This document shows positions 1-9,309 of a stretch of DNA of 64,000 nucleotides, one piece after another (the first letter of the stretch is position 1; each line of letters starts with the position of its first letter). Source of the stretch: Prosopocoilus inquinatus (Eukaryota; Arthropoda; Insecta; Coleoptera; Lucanidae). The position numbers and the translations under genes are program-made. A model generated the notes under the pieces. The model worked only from the letters and a program-made list of their open reading frames with translations, searched no databases and was not told the origin of the DNA. The stretch is from assembly GCA_036172665.1 (NCBI GenBank), contig CM069879.1:21925924-21989923 (forward strand), in the 5' to 3' direction.

Positions 1-400
1 AACGCCGGTTGTACACACGCAGGCATGCTCGTAGTCATGTAGTGGGTTTTGAATAAACTAATGTTGCAGTCTCACTCATCAATCGTATACACATCCTACT
101 TATTGATATGACACGTTCGTGTAGGCGCGGTATATTTCTTTGCACATCATTAGTTAATGATAACCTCATACCCATGTTGTGTTAATAAACTTACTTATAT
201 TTACTTAAAACTCAATATACATACCCTGAGATTGTTAATAAAACTGAACATAAACATTTATACATAAGTATTTATCAACACAGCGTGCGTCTGACAGCAT
301 CCTTAACCAATGACGTGAACGGAATGTAGCGCGTTTTCCCTGTAGTTGATATGCGCAATGAAACCACTCACACTGCACCTGTTGGCTCAAAATTTAAGCG
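1..400. other. Intergenic sequence, nothing recognised
   Basis: I see no coding frame with recognisable residues, no repeat and no RNA gene. The sequence is AT-rich with several polyadenylation-like AATAAA words, which are expected by chance at this composition. Confidence 0.6.
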
Positions 401-533
401 CTTGTACGATGCTTTCGAAAAGTATCCGTTCACTACAACATAGCGATGATGTTTAGGGGTTATTCAAATAAGGTTCACTTTCGGTCTATTTTATTGTGAT
501 GCGAAAGTATACTTTTCGAAAGCATTGTACACC
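401..533. repeat. Short inverted repeat, MITE-like
   Basis: The left arm at 401-425 (TTGTACGATGCTTTCGAAAA and following bases) is the near-perfect reverse complement of 509-533. The arms are about 22 bp and enclose about 84 bp. The shape fits a small foldback element, but I see no clear target duplication. Confidence 0.6.
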
Positions 534-941
534 AGGTATGTACATGATTGATCAATGGAACCTAACGCAACCTAGTGGAATTATTTTGACTTTCTTGAGA
601 TAGAAAGCAGCGATGGTATTCGGTGTGATAACTCGAAAGTGGATGAGATTATAATATTGTAACAGATAAGAAAATCTAACAAGTACGGACATTTAGTTAT
701 CATGTTAAATGTGCAAGTCCGATGCCGGAAAGGGGGTTTCAAATGTAAATTCACGGTAATTAGCGGAGGGGCACTAACTAGTTTTTCACTGGATAATATC
801 CTTGATCCTTGACCCTCTTAAGAAAAGCCCCACTAGTGCAGTTCAACACCATGTAAGTTTTACAATTGTATTAATAAATATGTTTTTATGTACTTTGTCT
901 TTAATGATCCCAAACCTACCGTAACATCTCTGACGGAGGCG

Positions 942-958
942 CCGGGCATCGATCCCGG
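942..958 (-). other. tRNA-like T-arm / B-box in repeat unit 1
   Basis: On the minus strand this reads CCGGG-ATCGATG-CCCGG. It is a perfect 5-bp stem with a 7-nt loop resembling a tRNA T-arm and an RNA polymerase III B box. It is preceded by GAGGTA and followed by CGCCTCC, as in the 3' half of a tRNA. The 5' half and an A box are not evident, so this is a tRNA-derived or tRNA-like motif, not a tRNA gene. Confidence 0.6.
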
Positions 959-1315
959 TACCTCTCGCACTTCTTTATATGTGCACTCTTCACATGAAGG
1001 TATGATGCAATTTTCTTTCGTGAAAGGGGAAAGTGCAACATTAGAAAATCTAGCAAGTACAGACATTTAGTTGTCATGTTAAATGTGCAAGTCCGATGCC
1101 GGAAATGGGGTTTCAAATGCAAATTCACTGTAATTAGCGGTGGGTCACTAACTAGTTTTTCACTGGATAACATCCTTGATCCTTGACCCTCTTAAGAAAA
1201 GCCCCACTAGTGTAGTTCAACACCGTGTAAGTTTTACAATTGTATTAATAAATATGTTTTTATGTACTTTGTCTTTAATGGTCACAAACCTACCGTAACA
1301 TCTATGGCGGAGGCG

Positions 1316-1332
1316 CCGGGCATCGATCCCGG
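1316..1332 (-). other. tRNA-like T-arm / B-box in repeat unit 2
   Basis: This is the same CCGGG-ATCGATG-CCCGG arm exactly 374 bp after the first. It is fully conserved although neighbouring bases differ (for example TCTGACGG against TATGGCGG just outside). Confidence 0.6.
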
Positions 1333-1578
1333 TACCTCTCGCACTTCTTTATATGTGCACTCTTCACATGAAGGTATGATGCAATTTTCTTTCGTGAAAG
1401 GGGAAAGTGTAACATAATAAAATCTAGCAAGTACAGATAAATATCTGTACAACTAAATAGTTGTCATGTTAAATGTGCGAGTCCGATGCCGGAAATGGGG
1501 TTTCAAATGCAAATTCACGATAGTTAGCAGTGGGGCACTTACTAGTTTTTCACTAGATAACATTCTTGGTCTTAACTG

Positions 1579-1900
1579 ATCGGTTCGTGATTATGATCTT
1601 CCCTCCTACGAAAACTAACACGTCATCATTCCTTTAAATGCCGATACACGCTTCCGGACAGACAGTTGCTAGTGTGAAAACTCTCTTAAGAAAGTGTATG
1701 TCTGAAGAAGTTTTAATGTTTCATGATGCAATTGTTAAACCAGAAGCTGTTTTGATTTGCTGGCGTTCCGTTTTGTTCCGCAGTTTATACTATCGTTTAT
1801 ACTTGATTATTTCTGTCATTCCTCAAACAATATAACAAGCAAGACGATGCGTTTATGGTAGCCTGAAAAGTTTCATGCAAACTAATTCGAAGAAGGGCAT
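1579..1900. other. Intergenic sequence, nothing recognised
   Basis: A 65-codon open frame at 1638-1835 (plus) has no recognisable motif and is probably a chance reading. Nothing else stands out. Confidence 0.5.
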
Positions 1901-2420
1901 AAAGTCAGGCGGAGTGTCGCGAACCGGAGAAGTTACGAACCGTGCTCGTTAATGTAGCTGCATTGCAAGCAAGAAGCATTTTATAATTATCTCATCCGCG
2001 AAAGAGCCTGATAACATAATTGGTAAACGGGTAACGCCGCCGCCGCTCCTCGGAGAGCGTAAATTCTTGACGAAAACTTGAATGGCGCCTCTCTTGAATC
2101 TAATTAGCAAACGAACTGCTTCATTCCGCCGCCGCCGCCGCTGCGCTGCTAGAAAAAATATTTGCGCCAAATAATTAATTTCCGGCCGAATCGATTACGC
2201 CGGCGATTAACGAATATAATTAAATCTGCCGCGCCTAATGAAATCAATCGAATTCAATCAATTTAATAAGTTTTCCGCCATCAACCGGCGGCGGCGCACA
2301 ATGGAATCGCTAAAATTAAATTCGTTTCCGGACGGCTTTTCCGGGTCGCTTACACCCGACCGGCCAGGAATGTTTTAAATATTCTATACGCAATTATTGC
2401 ACACGGAAATTGGCAAAAAT
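1901..2420. other. GC-enriched non-coding island, candidate conserved element
   Basis: The sequence changes from plain AT-rich to alternating GC-rich (GCCGCCGCCGCCGCTGCGC, CGGCGGCGGCGCAC) and homeodomain-like words (AATTAATT, CGATTAACG, TAATTAAATC, AATCAATCGAATTC). No frame reads as protein with motifs. This texture is typical of conserved non-coding sequence near developmental genes in insects. Function is inferred from texture alone. Confidence 0.4.
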
Positions 2421-3821
2421 TCAATGCAGTAAATCAAATCAAATAAATATTTGCTGACATGTGACGTTCTCCCCAACTTGCCTATAAATTACAATTCTAA
2501 AATAAATCAATTATGCAGTCTTAACAATGCGGTCAACTATGCAAGTTATTATGTATGTGCAAGTTGTTACGTATGGCAGACATTACTATTACACTATTGA
2601 ATTAAACAACTGGATTCTTATAGCTGATCGCCTCTCGTTTGAAATTGAGATGTGAGAATGTTAATTAGAAAATTCTTTTCTACAAGTCGTAACTTGTAAG
2701 TAAATCTTTTGGAAAGATGCAAGGAAAAGTTCTTTTTTGCTCATTTCTTCGGTCTTCTGGGTATTTTCCTCTCTATTGACGAACACATCATGCGCGAAAC
2801 CTTTAAGTATCTAGATATAAAACGATACTCCTATAATATTTCAAATCACGTCAAATTTTCTTGGCCTAAATGTGCCTCAAATACTGGATGTCTCATAACC
2901 TACGCAGGAGATTAAAAGGGTAGCTAGGAGAGATCAAATTAAAACTTTTTTCTTAATGAATTTTTGGTAAAAAATCAATAACTAAAAAGTTACAAGGGTT
3001 TAAAGTGAAATTAATGAACTCGCAAAAGTTACTGCCTGTAGTAATATTTTACGTTTTATATTCAAATTTGAGGCATTTATGAATTAATTAAACACTGCTT
3101 TACAATAAACAATTATTTTAAAAGATGTAGTCACGTTAAAGTTACGGCTATTTAATTTTTTCTTTTAATGCTCAAAAGCGGTTTTTCATTTCGTTGAGCG
3201 CCGCCTACTAATTAAAAACAAAAGTAGGAAATAGATTAACATAGACATTTTATGAATGGTGGTTTTGATAAATTTAGAGTTTATTTAGCAATAAAATTGC
3301 TTTTTGTGAAATAATTTTATTAATTAAGAAGCTGTAGGTGTAAATTAAAGAAGAAATTAAGAAAGTTAAACTGCTGTAACTTTCTTATTATTGGGTTCTG
3401 GTCAAAAGCGAATGAAAAAATAGGTTTATTTTGATGTCCTACAGCTGCCCTTTCAATCTCCTCCTTACGTTTTGAGACACGCAGTACAGAAGACAATTTT
3501 AACATCATTGTCGCAAATGCCAAAAATGGAGTGAAAGTCGCTGTCACTAAGAATTTTTCACCTTGATGCAATACATTTATTTATTTTTTCCTCTATACAA
3601 TAAAATAAAAAAGTGAAATAAAACTTCAAATAAATAAAATTAAAAAAACACAAACAAAAGAATCACAAAATCATTCATAAATCGCTTCAGGAGGACTGCA
3701 AAGACAACTAGAAGGTCTTAGGTCACAACTTTCTGCAGCCAGTATCGGACTGAGGCAGTTTATATTAAAACACATTTCTTTTGACATATTTTTTTTTCAA
3801 TGATAAGCTGCTCCTTGTACA
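2421..3821. other. AT-rich intergenic sequence, nothing recognised
   Basis: Small open frames at 2709-2915 (plus) and 3320-3571 (minus) show no family motif. The stretch around 3590-3670 is a low-complexity AAATAAA run. Confidence 0.5.
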
Positions 3822-4208
3822 TACAGTGAAACTTCTCTAATTCGAACTTTTTTAACTCTAAATATTCTCTAAATCGAATTTCTTGTCAACAATAAAGTTT
3901 TTCAACAGTTTCTCCCAGTAATTTTATCTCCGCAAGTCGAATTTCTATTACTCGAATATTTCTAATACTTGAACTGATATTTAACGTGAAGCCAAGCCTA
4001 ATTCGAATTTTTCGGGGATTTACCAATTTACATATGATGAAGACAAGTAGAAATTTGTTTTGGAAGCATAGTATCTTGGCACGTTTAGTGGAGTGAAGCT
4101 GATCGTGGTTAATTTCTAGCAATTGCACGAACGGTGGTGCAAATTCACATCGGATTTGTTCGTGTAAAAGTGAAAACGTCGAAGCTAAATTTAAAGTGTT
4201 TAATGCTT

Positions 4209-4340
4209 AAGGAAAAATTGAAATTAATTGCTGAGGCAGAAAAAGGCGAAAAGAAAAAGAAAGATATTGCAAAACAAATTGGGATTCCCACACACATTAT
4301 CGACCATTTTAAAAAGCAAGGACAAACTTTTAGGAAAAAG
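4209..4340 (+). pseudogene. Pogo/Tigger transposase N-terminal helix-turn-helix, frameshifted
   Basis: The reading LKEKLKLIAEAEKGEKKKKD followed by IAKQIGIP is the psq/CENP-B N-terminal helix-turn-helix that binds the terminal repeats in pogo-family transposases. Near 4288-4295 the frame changes. The next recognisable residues, HTLSTILKSKDKLLG, continue the recognition helix one frame over. After about 4383 the similarity is lost for roughly 190 bp, which suggests a further insertion. The upstream methionine at 4134 is not a trusted start. Confidence 0.75.
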
Positions 4341-4583
4341 TGATTGTGATTTTAACAGCAAACGAACAAGACTTACAACTTGTCTCAATAATGATATTGT
4401 TAAGACACGAATATGTATAATTATTCTAATAGTTAACTTAGAAAAAAAAAGTTTGCTGTTGTCAATTTCTGTGTCATACATATAAAAAGTTTATCATTCT
4501 TCTCCGAATAAAAAGAATTATTTTTTTGAAAGAATCTGAGTGATAACTGATCACGGGTAGTGATTAGCGTTATCAAAAGTGTG

Positions 4584-4700
4584 TGTTACACAAAAGATAT
4601 TGACGAAGCTATGCTTAAGTGGGTTATTACCGCACGTGATAAAAATCTTCCCCTTTCAGGAACCTTAATTAGAGAAAAAGCTAAAGAATTTGCTACTTGA
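4584..4700 (+). pseudogene. Tigger-like transposase CENP-B-type DNA-binding domain fragment
   Basis: The frame reads DIDEAMLKWVITARDKNLPL then SGTLIREKAKEFA and a stop at 4698-4700. The pattern (D/E)-A-(hydrophobic)-x-W and the P-L/I-S-G-x-L-I-x-E-K-A motif are hallmarks of the HTH_Tnp_Tc5/CENP-B domain of pogo and Tigger transposases. It should be followed by about 200 residues of DDE catalytic domain. Instead, the C-terminal tail starts at once in another frame, at an AAAGAATTTGCT junction. Confidence 0.8.
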
Positions 4701-5172
4701 TGCAATTAGGTACCTAAATAAAACATGGAATCCCAATGTAAAAGAACAAACAATTGCCAGTTGTTTCAAAAAGGCAGACTTTGCTAAGGAGGAATTGGTG
4801 CAGGATATTGTGAGTGGGATGAACATGGATGATGTTACATTTGAAAATTACGTTAACATTGATGATGGTGTGCATACAATGGGTTTACCATCAGACGAAG
4901 ACATTTTTGAAAGCGTCATTGAAAATATTGCCTCAAATCAAAGACACTCAGACGAGGATGAAAGTGAGGGTGAAATTACTGTCGCTATACCTATGTTTGA
5001 CCAAGCGTATTCTGCTATTGAAAACCTAAGATATTTTGTTTCGTTCAGAGAAAATGTTCCATATGCAATACACGGCTCCTTAAATGTAGCGGAAGATTTT
5101 ATAGACAAAGAGAAATGGCATAATTTGACACAAAAAAAATTACTGATTTTTTCAAATTGTAAAACTACGTAA
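4690..5172 (+). pseudogene. Tigger-like transposase C-terminal tail
   Basis: An open frame of about 160 codons starts LLDAIRYLNKTWNPNVKEQT and continues IASCFKKADF. This matches the conserved post-catalytic segment of Tigger transposases (a helix, then a W, then T-I-x-x-C-F-x-K-A-G-F). An acidic, low-conservation tail follows. There is no natural ATG at the 5' edge because this is the 3' remainder after the catalytic core was deleted. The frame is open to its end, so the deletion may be fairly recent or the tail may be under little mutation pressure. Confidence 0.75.
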
Positions 5173-5249
5173 TGCATATTTTTTTTTATTTGTTGATTTA
5201 TGTTGCATGTTTACATAATTTAATGTTATTTTCTAAATATAAATGATTT

Positions 5250-5480
5250 CTTTATAATTTTTATTATTTATTGGTTTTGTTATGTGTCCGTTGAGTTTTA
5301 GATATGTATCTATGTGCATATTTTTTAATACATCTAGAAATATAAATAAATTAGGATGAGTACAGTACAATGAATTAAATTTAAAATGCAACCATTTATC
5401 GTCATTTCGGTAGAAGCCGTGCAACATTCCCACATTTCTGGTAGAAATTGTCCGCCCTCTTGTATACACTGAGAATATTA
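5250..5480 (-). pseudogene. MULE transposase C-terminal fragment (minus strand)
   Basis: The minus-strand frame contains HFKFNSLYCTHPNLFIFLDV followed by LKNMHIDTYLKLNGHI. It aligns by eye with the tail of the FLYWCH-MULE transposase at 24.4-24.9 kb (FNASFYKAHPNILNFLEKLK, then FQIETYVKLQ). Upstream on the minus strand, PEMWECC and TEMTINGC in shifted frames echo the PPSLWAQ and RTTNACE motifs of that protein. This is a frameshifted 3' remnant that abuts the truncated Tigger element. Confidence 0.65.
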
Positions 5481-5582
5481 TAAGACTGCACATAGTAATT
5501 ATCAATGAAAGCTTTACAACATTATTATTTCCAATTACAAAGTTTTTTTAATCTCGAACCGGACAGAAATATGAAGGGAAAA

Positions 5583-5624
5583 CACTCGGCGTTTCACTAT
5601 AGATTTATAGCTTCGTCAGGAGTG
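5583..5624 (-). ncRNA. Decayed hammerhead ribozyme of Penelope-like type
   Basis: Read on the minus strand: CACUC (5620-5624), CUGACGA core (5613-5619), an unpaired A, stem II GCUAUA/UAUAGU with loop AAUC, GAAAC (5591-5595), GCC, then GAGUG (5583-5587), which pairs with CACUC as stem I. This is the layout of the minimal type I hammerheads known from Penelope-like retroelements, where the segment is GAAACGUC with almost no stem III. Here the U that should pair with the last A of GAAA is a C (GAAACGCC), so cleavage is probably lost. It lies about 145 nt downstream of the GIY-YIG reading frame, where a Penelope LTR-like end belongs. Confidence 0.65.
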
Positions 5625-5767
5625 AAAAAAAGTAAATAAACAAGTTGTCAAGAGAAACAAGTCGTCAAGGTAACATGATTTTAAACTAAAATACGAGTTG
5701 TCCGGAATAAAGAGAAAAGTAACTAGAACTAAATTAAAATTAATTTTTTTTTAATTAATTCACTGAT

Positions 5768-6156
5768 CTATACCCTGTTTAAAGAGTCCAGAAAACTACA
5801 AAATATGTCATTTAAATTTTCAAAGTTCGTACGTTTATTAATAGAATTTGGAGACATTTTAATTTTACACATTTCTATGAAACGTCTTTTAAAAATATTA
5901 GATTCACTGTACAAAATGTCAGTATTATCAAAATCAAAATTATGATTATTTACTAATGAATGCTCTACAAGCATTGAATATTTTTTTGAATATATTTATG
6001 TTGATCTAAACGTTTTTTTTTTTTTAAATTTTGGCTCATTTCACCTATATAAACAGAATTACAATTTGAACATTTGATTTTATAAACCGCGTTAGGTTGT
6101 TTTAATTTTGGTATTTTGGTTTTTAAATTCGAAAAAATTAAATTTAAATTATTCAC
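5768..6156 (-). pseudogene. Penelope-like element GIY-YIG endonuclease fragment
   Basis: The minus-strand reading VYKIKCSNCNSVYIGEMSQN is the start of a GIY-YIG endonuclease domain with the Cys pair typical of Penelope-like elements. A frame change near 5970 follows, then LVEHSLVNNHNFDFDN (the conserved E-H-S segment), FKRRFIEMCKIKMSPNSINK and a NLNDIFCSFLD tail. In an intact element this domain is C-terminal to a reverse transcriptase and nicks target DNA. No reverse transcriptase is present upstream, so this is a 5'-truncated, frameshifted copy, as is usual for target-primed insertion. Confidence 0.8.
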
Positions 6157-6166
6157 AGATTTACTG

Positions 6167-6190
6167 GCTAATTCTGTTTATATAGGTGAA
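6167..6190 (+). repeat. Inverted scrap of the same GIY-YIG coding segment
   Basis: AATTCTGTTTATATAGGTGA here is the reverse complement of the bases that encode NSVYIGE at about 6039-6060. The two face each other across about 105 bp. This is an inverted junction at the 5' edge of the Penelope-like fragment. Confidence 0.6.
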
Positions 6191-6196
6191 ACGATA

Positions 6197-7240
6197 TTAA
6201 TGATACAAACAGCATAAAGAAAAAAAATATATGATCAAAAACGAAGTATTCTTCCGCCTTTGCCAAAAAAATACTGCAGATGTTCACGAATTCGATCCCC
6301 TTAATAGCTAATCAATGAGAATGTTTTTGAAGAGACTTTGCACTGCATCTACAATATATTATTATGTAGACGGAACATTTAAATACTGCACAATTTTTTT
6401 TATCAATTATTTACCATATACAGGCTGTTTCAAATTCGACCCTCACCATGGGGTTCTCGTTTATTTGAAGAGATAGAGGGTAGGTTTAAATTTAGCAAAG
6501 TTGCAAAATTTGCTGGGCATTAATAATCCATAGAGAAAAAATTTCTATCTCAAAGAATTTTAATAACATATATTGCTATATTGCCGTAATCGGCATGAAG
6601 AGTAGATTATTTTCCGACTAAATTTCAATGTGACCACCATAAGAAAAATGAACTTGATGATGGTACCAATTTGACAAAACATGTTATAGAGAAATAGTGT
6701 TTACCGTTGTGTAGAAAATTGAAAAGTGCCTTAAGGAAGTATCTTTATTTTTTCGATATCTCTTCAAATAAAGAAGATAGAGGCAAAATAAGAAAATGAC
6801 AATTTTTCCTTTTTTACAATTATTTCGAATATGAGTTAAGATTTTTTTTTCTCTCTGGATTATTAATGCTCATCAAATTTCGCAACTTTACCAAATTTAA
6901 ACCTACCCTCTATCTCTTCAAATAAACGAGAACCCCATTGTGAGGGTCGAATTTGAAACAGCCTGTGTATGGTAAATAATTGATAAAAAAAATTGTGCGG
7001 TATTTAAATGTTCCGTCTACATAATAATATATTGTAGGTGCAATGCAAAGTTTCTTCAAGTTTGCAGTTGTAAAAAATGATTAAATTAGAATCTACTGAA
7101 TTTTCAAGTAAAAAACTTTCTCATTGATTAGCTATTACGGTAATCGAATTAAGAGCATCGCAGTATTTTTTTGGCAAAGGCGGAAATATACTTCGTTTTT
7201 GATCATACATTTTTTTCTTTATGCTGTTTGTGTCATTAAG
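6197..7240. repeat. Outer foldback, about 1.04 kb palindrome
   Basis: The left arm at 6197-6420 (from TTAATGATACAAACAGCATA to ATTATTTACCATA) is the reverse complement of the right arm at about 6966-7240. The arms are interrupted only by small indels; the right arm has about 60 extra bases near 7050-7110. No coding capacity is visible. The centre is occupied by a second foldback with its own terminal repeats. Confidence 0.8.
6421..6965. mobile_element. Inner TA-flanked foldback MITE
   Basis: The terminal inverted repeats read CAGGCTGTTTCAAATTCGAC at the left and the reverse complement at the right. They extend over about 70 bp (CTACCCTCTATCTCTTCAAA region). TA dinucleotides lie just outside both ends, as for mariner-superfamily MITEs. 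It has no coding capacity and sits exactly at the axis of the outer palindrome. Confidence 0.75.
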
Positions 7241-9060
7241 ATTTAACTGACCCGCATGCTCGTTGTTTTTGATTTACGTTGTATATCAGCTCTTGAGGTC
7301 GCTCAGATAAATCTTCTGTAGTTTTTTTCTTTTAACGCTGCAGGAGACAATTTGTCTATTCAAATATTTTGATACTGGATGGTTATGACATTCATCACTA
7401 TGTAATAAAACTTTTGAGTTCTTCATCGAAGCTCATTTGCCGTCATTTCCCTCTGGAGTTACTGCGATGTACTAAGTTGTAATATGTAATTTGGTGTAAG
7501 TAGTTCAAGAATTTGCTTTCAATATCTACGAAAAACCATCGCAGTCAATGCTTCCTCAACATTCAGATGTGGGTAGAAAGCAAATAAAAGAGTCTTTAAT
7601 TTTTCCGCGTGGGTTATACTATATTAATAACCCCAAAAACAAAATTACTATGCACCTGAGGACACTTCGTTACATCTACGATCCAAAGTGGGAATAGCTT
7701 TTTCAAAAATCGCAACCTTTTCTTTAGCATTGGACATAAAAGTCACTAGGTGTTGTATCACTGGACACTAGAAGTGGATAGAATATGGAGAACGTTAGAA
7801 GAAAAGTATCATCTGGTCATCATAGATAGCATTATGAACGGAGAGTTCTTTAAAACTGATTCAGAATCCAAGAAATTCTAAAATTACCTCTGGAAGTGAA
7901 AAAAATCACCAGAGACCAAAGGTCTATTGAGTATTGAGAATATCACCATTTGGTGGGTTATGTGAATAGATAAAAATTATCATAAGCAGACGTATATTCC
8001 ACATTTATTCTATTAGTTTAGAGTCACCGCTTTTAGTGAGTTAATTAACAAGTTAATCATCTCCTGACCTTTCCTATCCTAATTATCTGAATTGTTTCCA
8101 TTACTTCTTCTATTTCTAAACTATCTTCCTGGTCTGCCTCGTATTCTTCTGTTAGTTGTTCTTTACATCCCCTTATTATTAATTGTTCTTCCAATTTCTC
8201 GCTGTTCGTACACTCTCCAATCCTCAGCATTTCATTTATACTTCCTTCTTCTCATGCTCTCTTTCTTTCTATTAGTGCTGTTGTTTTAGAAGCTTCAATT
8301 GTTGTTCAACAGCTATTTTAATGATTCCAAAAGCTTCTCAGCCTCTGTGATTTTCCTCTTTTACTCTGTTTTCTCTTTTGGGTAAATCTCTTCTTCCTTT
8401 TCTCTTTCCAAGTTTCTGCGTCTTTCAGGCCACTTTCTTTCTCTTTCTTGCTTCTGTGTTTATAATTTATATTTCGGATACTCTGCTTTATCTTTTATCA
8501 ACTCCTTTAGATATTTTCAATTATCTTCCAATGTAATGACACTAATTATACTTGATGAGGCCCCAGTTAGAGCCGAGATGGATATCAAAAGGATGCTTGA
8601 GAGCTCCACTGCAATCTTAGTTGACTTGCTTTAGTACTCAATTCAGCTTCGGTTTAAGGTTTGACTTCTTTAATGTAACTTTCCGTTTCTTTCATGTATG
8701 GATACCATTTATGTATACTTTATACGTTTCGTGTCATTGTTTATGTGCCTCTTATCCTTTGATCTCAAAGTGTTTTGCCTATTAATGACCATAAATTTGG
8801 CAGAAGTCTGTTATTTATTCTCCGTTTCTGTTTATAACTTTTTTTTCGGATTCTACCAAGCATTCTTTATTTCTGTCTTGGACTCTGTATTCTGGAATTT
8901 CAACGTCCCATAATTGCTACATGAACACTCTGCTCTCTCGCCTCATTTAACGTTCTCATCAACAGAACTAATTCGTTGCTTCCATTTCAGTTTCCTCTAC
9001 GATTGTGTGATCACAGTTCCAGAACTAAATAGGTAAAATTCTTCAAAAAATCATACCTAA
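7241..9060. other. Intergenic; pyrimidine-rich tract at 8080-8930
   Basis: From 8080 to about 8930 the plus strand is strongly T/C-rich. In fragments, the minus strand reads as Lys/Glu-rich peptide with stops and no recognisable domain. This could be a decayed coiled-coil Gag-like sequence or simple low-complexity drift. The rest shows nothing I recognise. Confidence 0.4.
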
Positions 9061-9166
9061 AGAATAAGCCCTGAATTTGTAAAATGGTGGATATCTTCGT
9101 TTTTATCATTCTTACTTTGAAGGTAACACTCACTAAAATAGTAAAGGAGACTATGGTTTAAGAGAT

Positions 9167-9309
9167 AATTGAAATTAACCTCCGCCCACAATCTTTTAGA
9201 TCTTTTTAGTGCTTTCAAGTTGATAGCGTACCGAAGATGGCAGCTTAGCTGCCGAAATACGTATCTACGGATATAAAAATTATTTTGGGCGGAGGTTAAT
9301 TTCAATTAT
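9167..9309. repeat. Inverted repeat enclosing a GGCAGC stem-loop
   Basis: AATTGAAATTAACCTCCGCC near 9167-9186 is repeated in reverse complement near 9290-9309. Between the arms, 9239-9253 forms a perfect GGCAGC-TTA-GCTGCC hairpin, preceded by CCGAAGA and followed by GAAA. The arrangement resembles the stem II region of a hammerhead, but one core base differs (C for U) and no convincing cleavage site pairs up. Confidence 0.55.

Larger units (their letters stand above)
671..1578. repeat. 374-bp tandem repeat, about 2.4 copies
   Basis: The block starting AAAATCTA(A/G)CAAGTAC begins at 671, 1045 and 1419, an exact 374-bp period each time. The copies are highly similar. The third has a small insertion near 1435-1455 and stops around 1578. 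Each complete unit contains a tRNA-like T-arm read on the minus strand, a palindromic CGGGCATCGATCCCG core, and a stretch around CTTAAGAAAAGCCCCACTAG. I saw no such unit elsewhere in the window. It could be a satellite-like array, a tandem dimer of a tRNA-derived short element, or duplicated termini of a larger element. Confidence 0.85.
3824..5175 (+). mobile_element. Tigger/pogo-like DNA transposon, internally deleted
   Basis: The element starts with a Tigger-type terminal repeat, CAGTGAAACTTCTCTAATTC at 3824, preceded by a TA at 3822-3823. Subterminal repeats of the Tigger kind follow (TCGAATTT, ATTACTCGAA, TAATTCGAA). It then encodes the N-terminal helix-turn-helix, the CENP-B-type DNA-binding domain and the C-terminal tail of a pogo-family transposase, all on the plus strand. 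The catalytic DDE region between them is absent. A matching 3' terminal repeat is not visible; a MULE fragment begins about 75 bp beyond the last codon, so the 3' end is probably truncated. This is a dead, non-autonomous copy. Confidence 0.8.
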
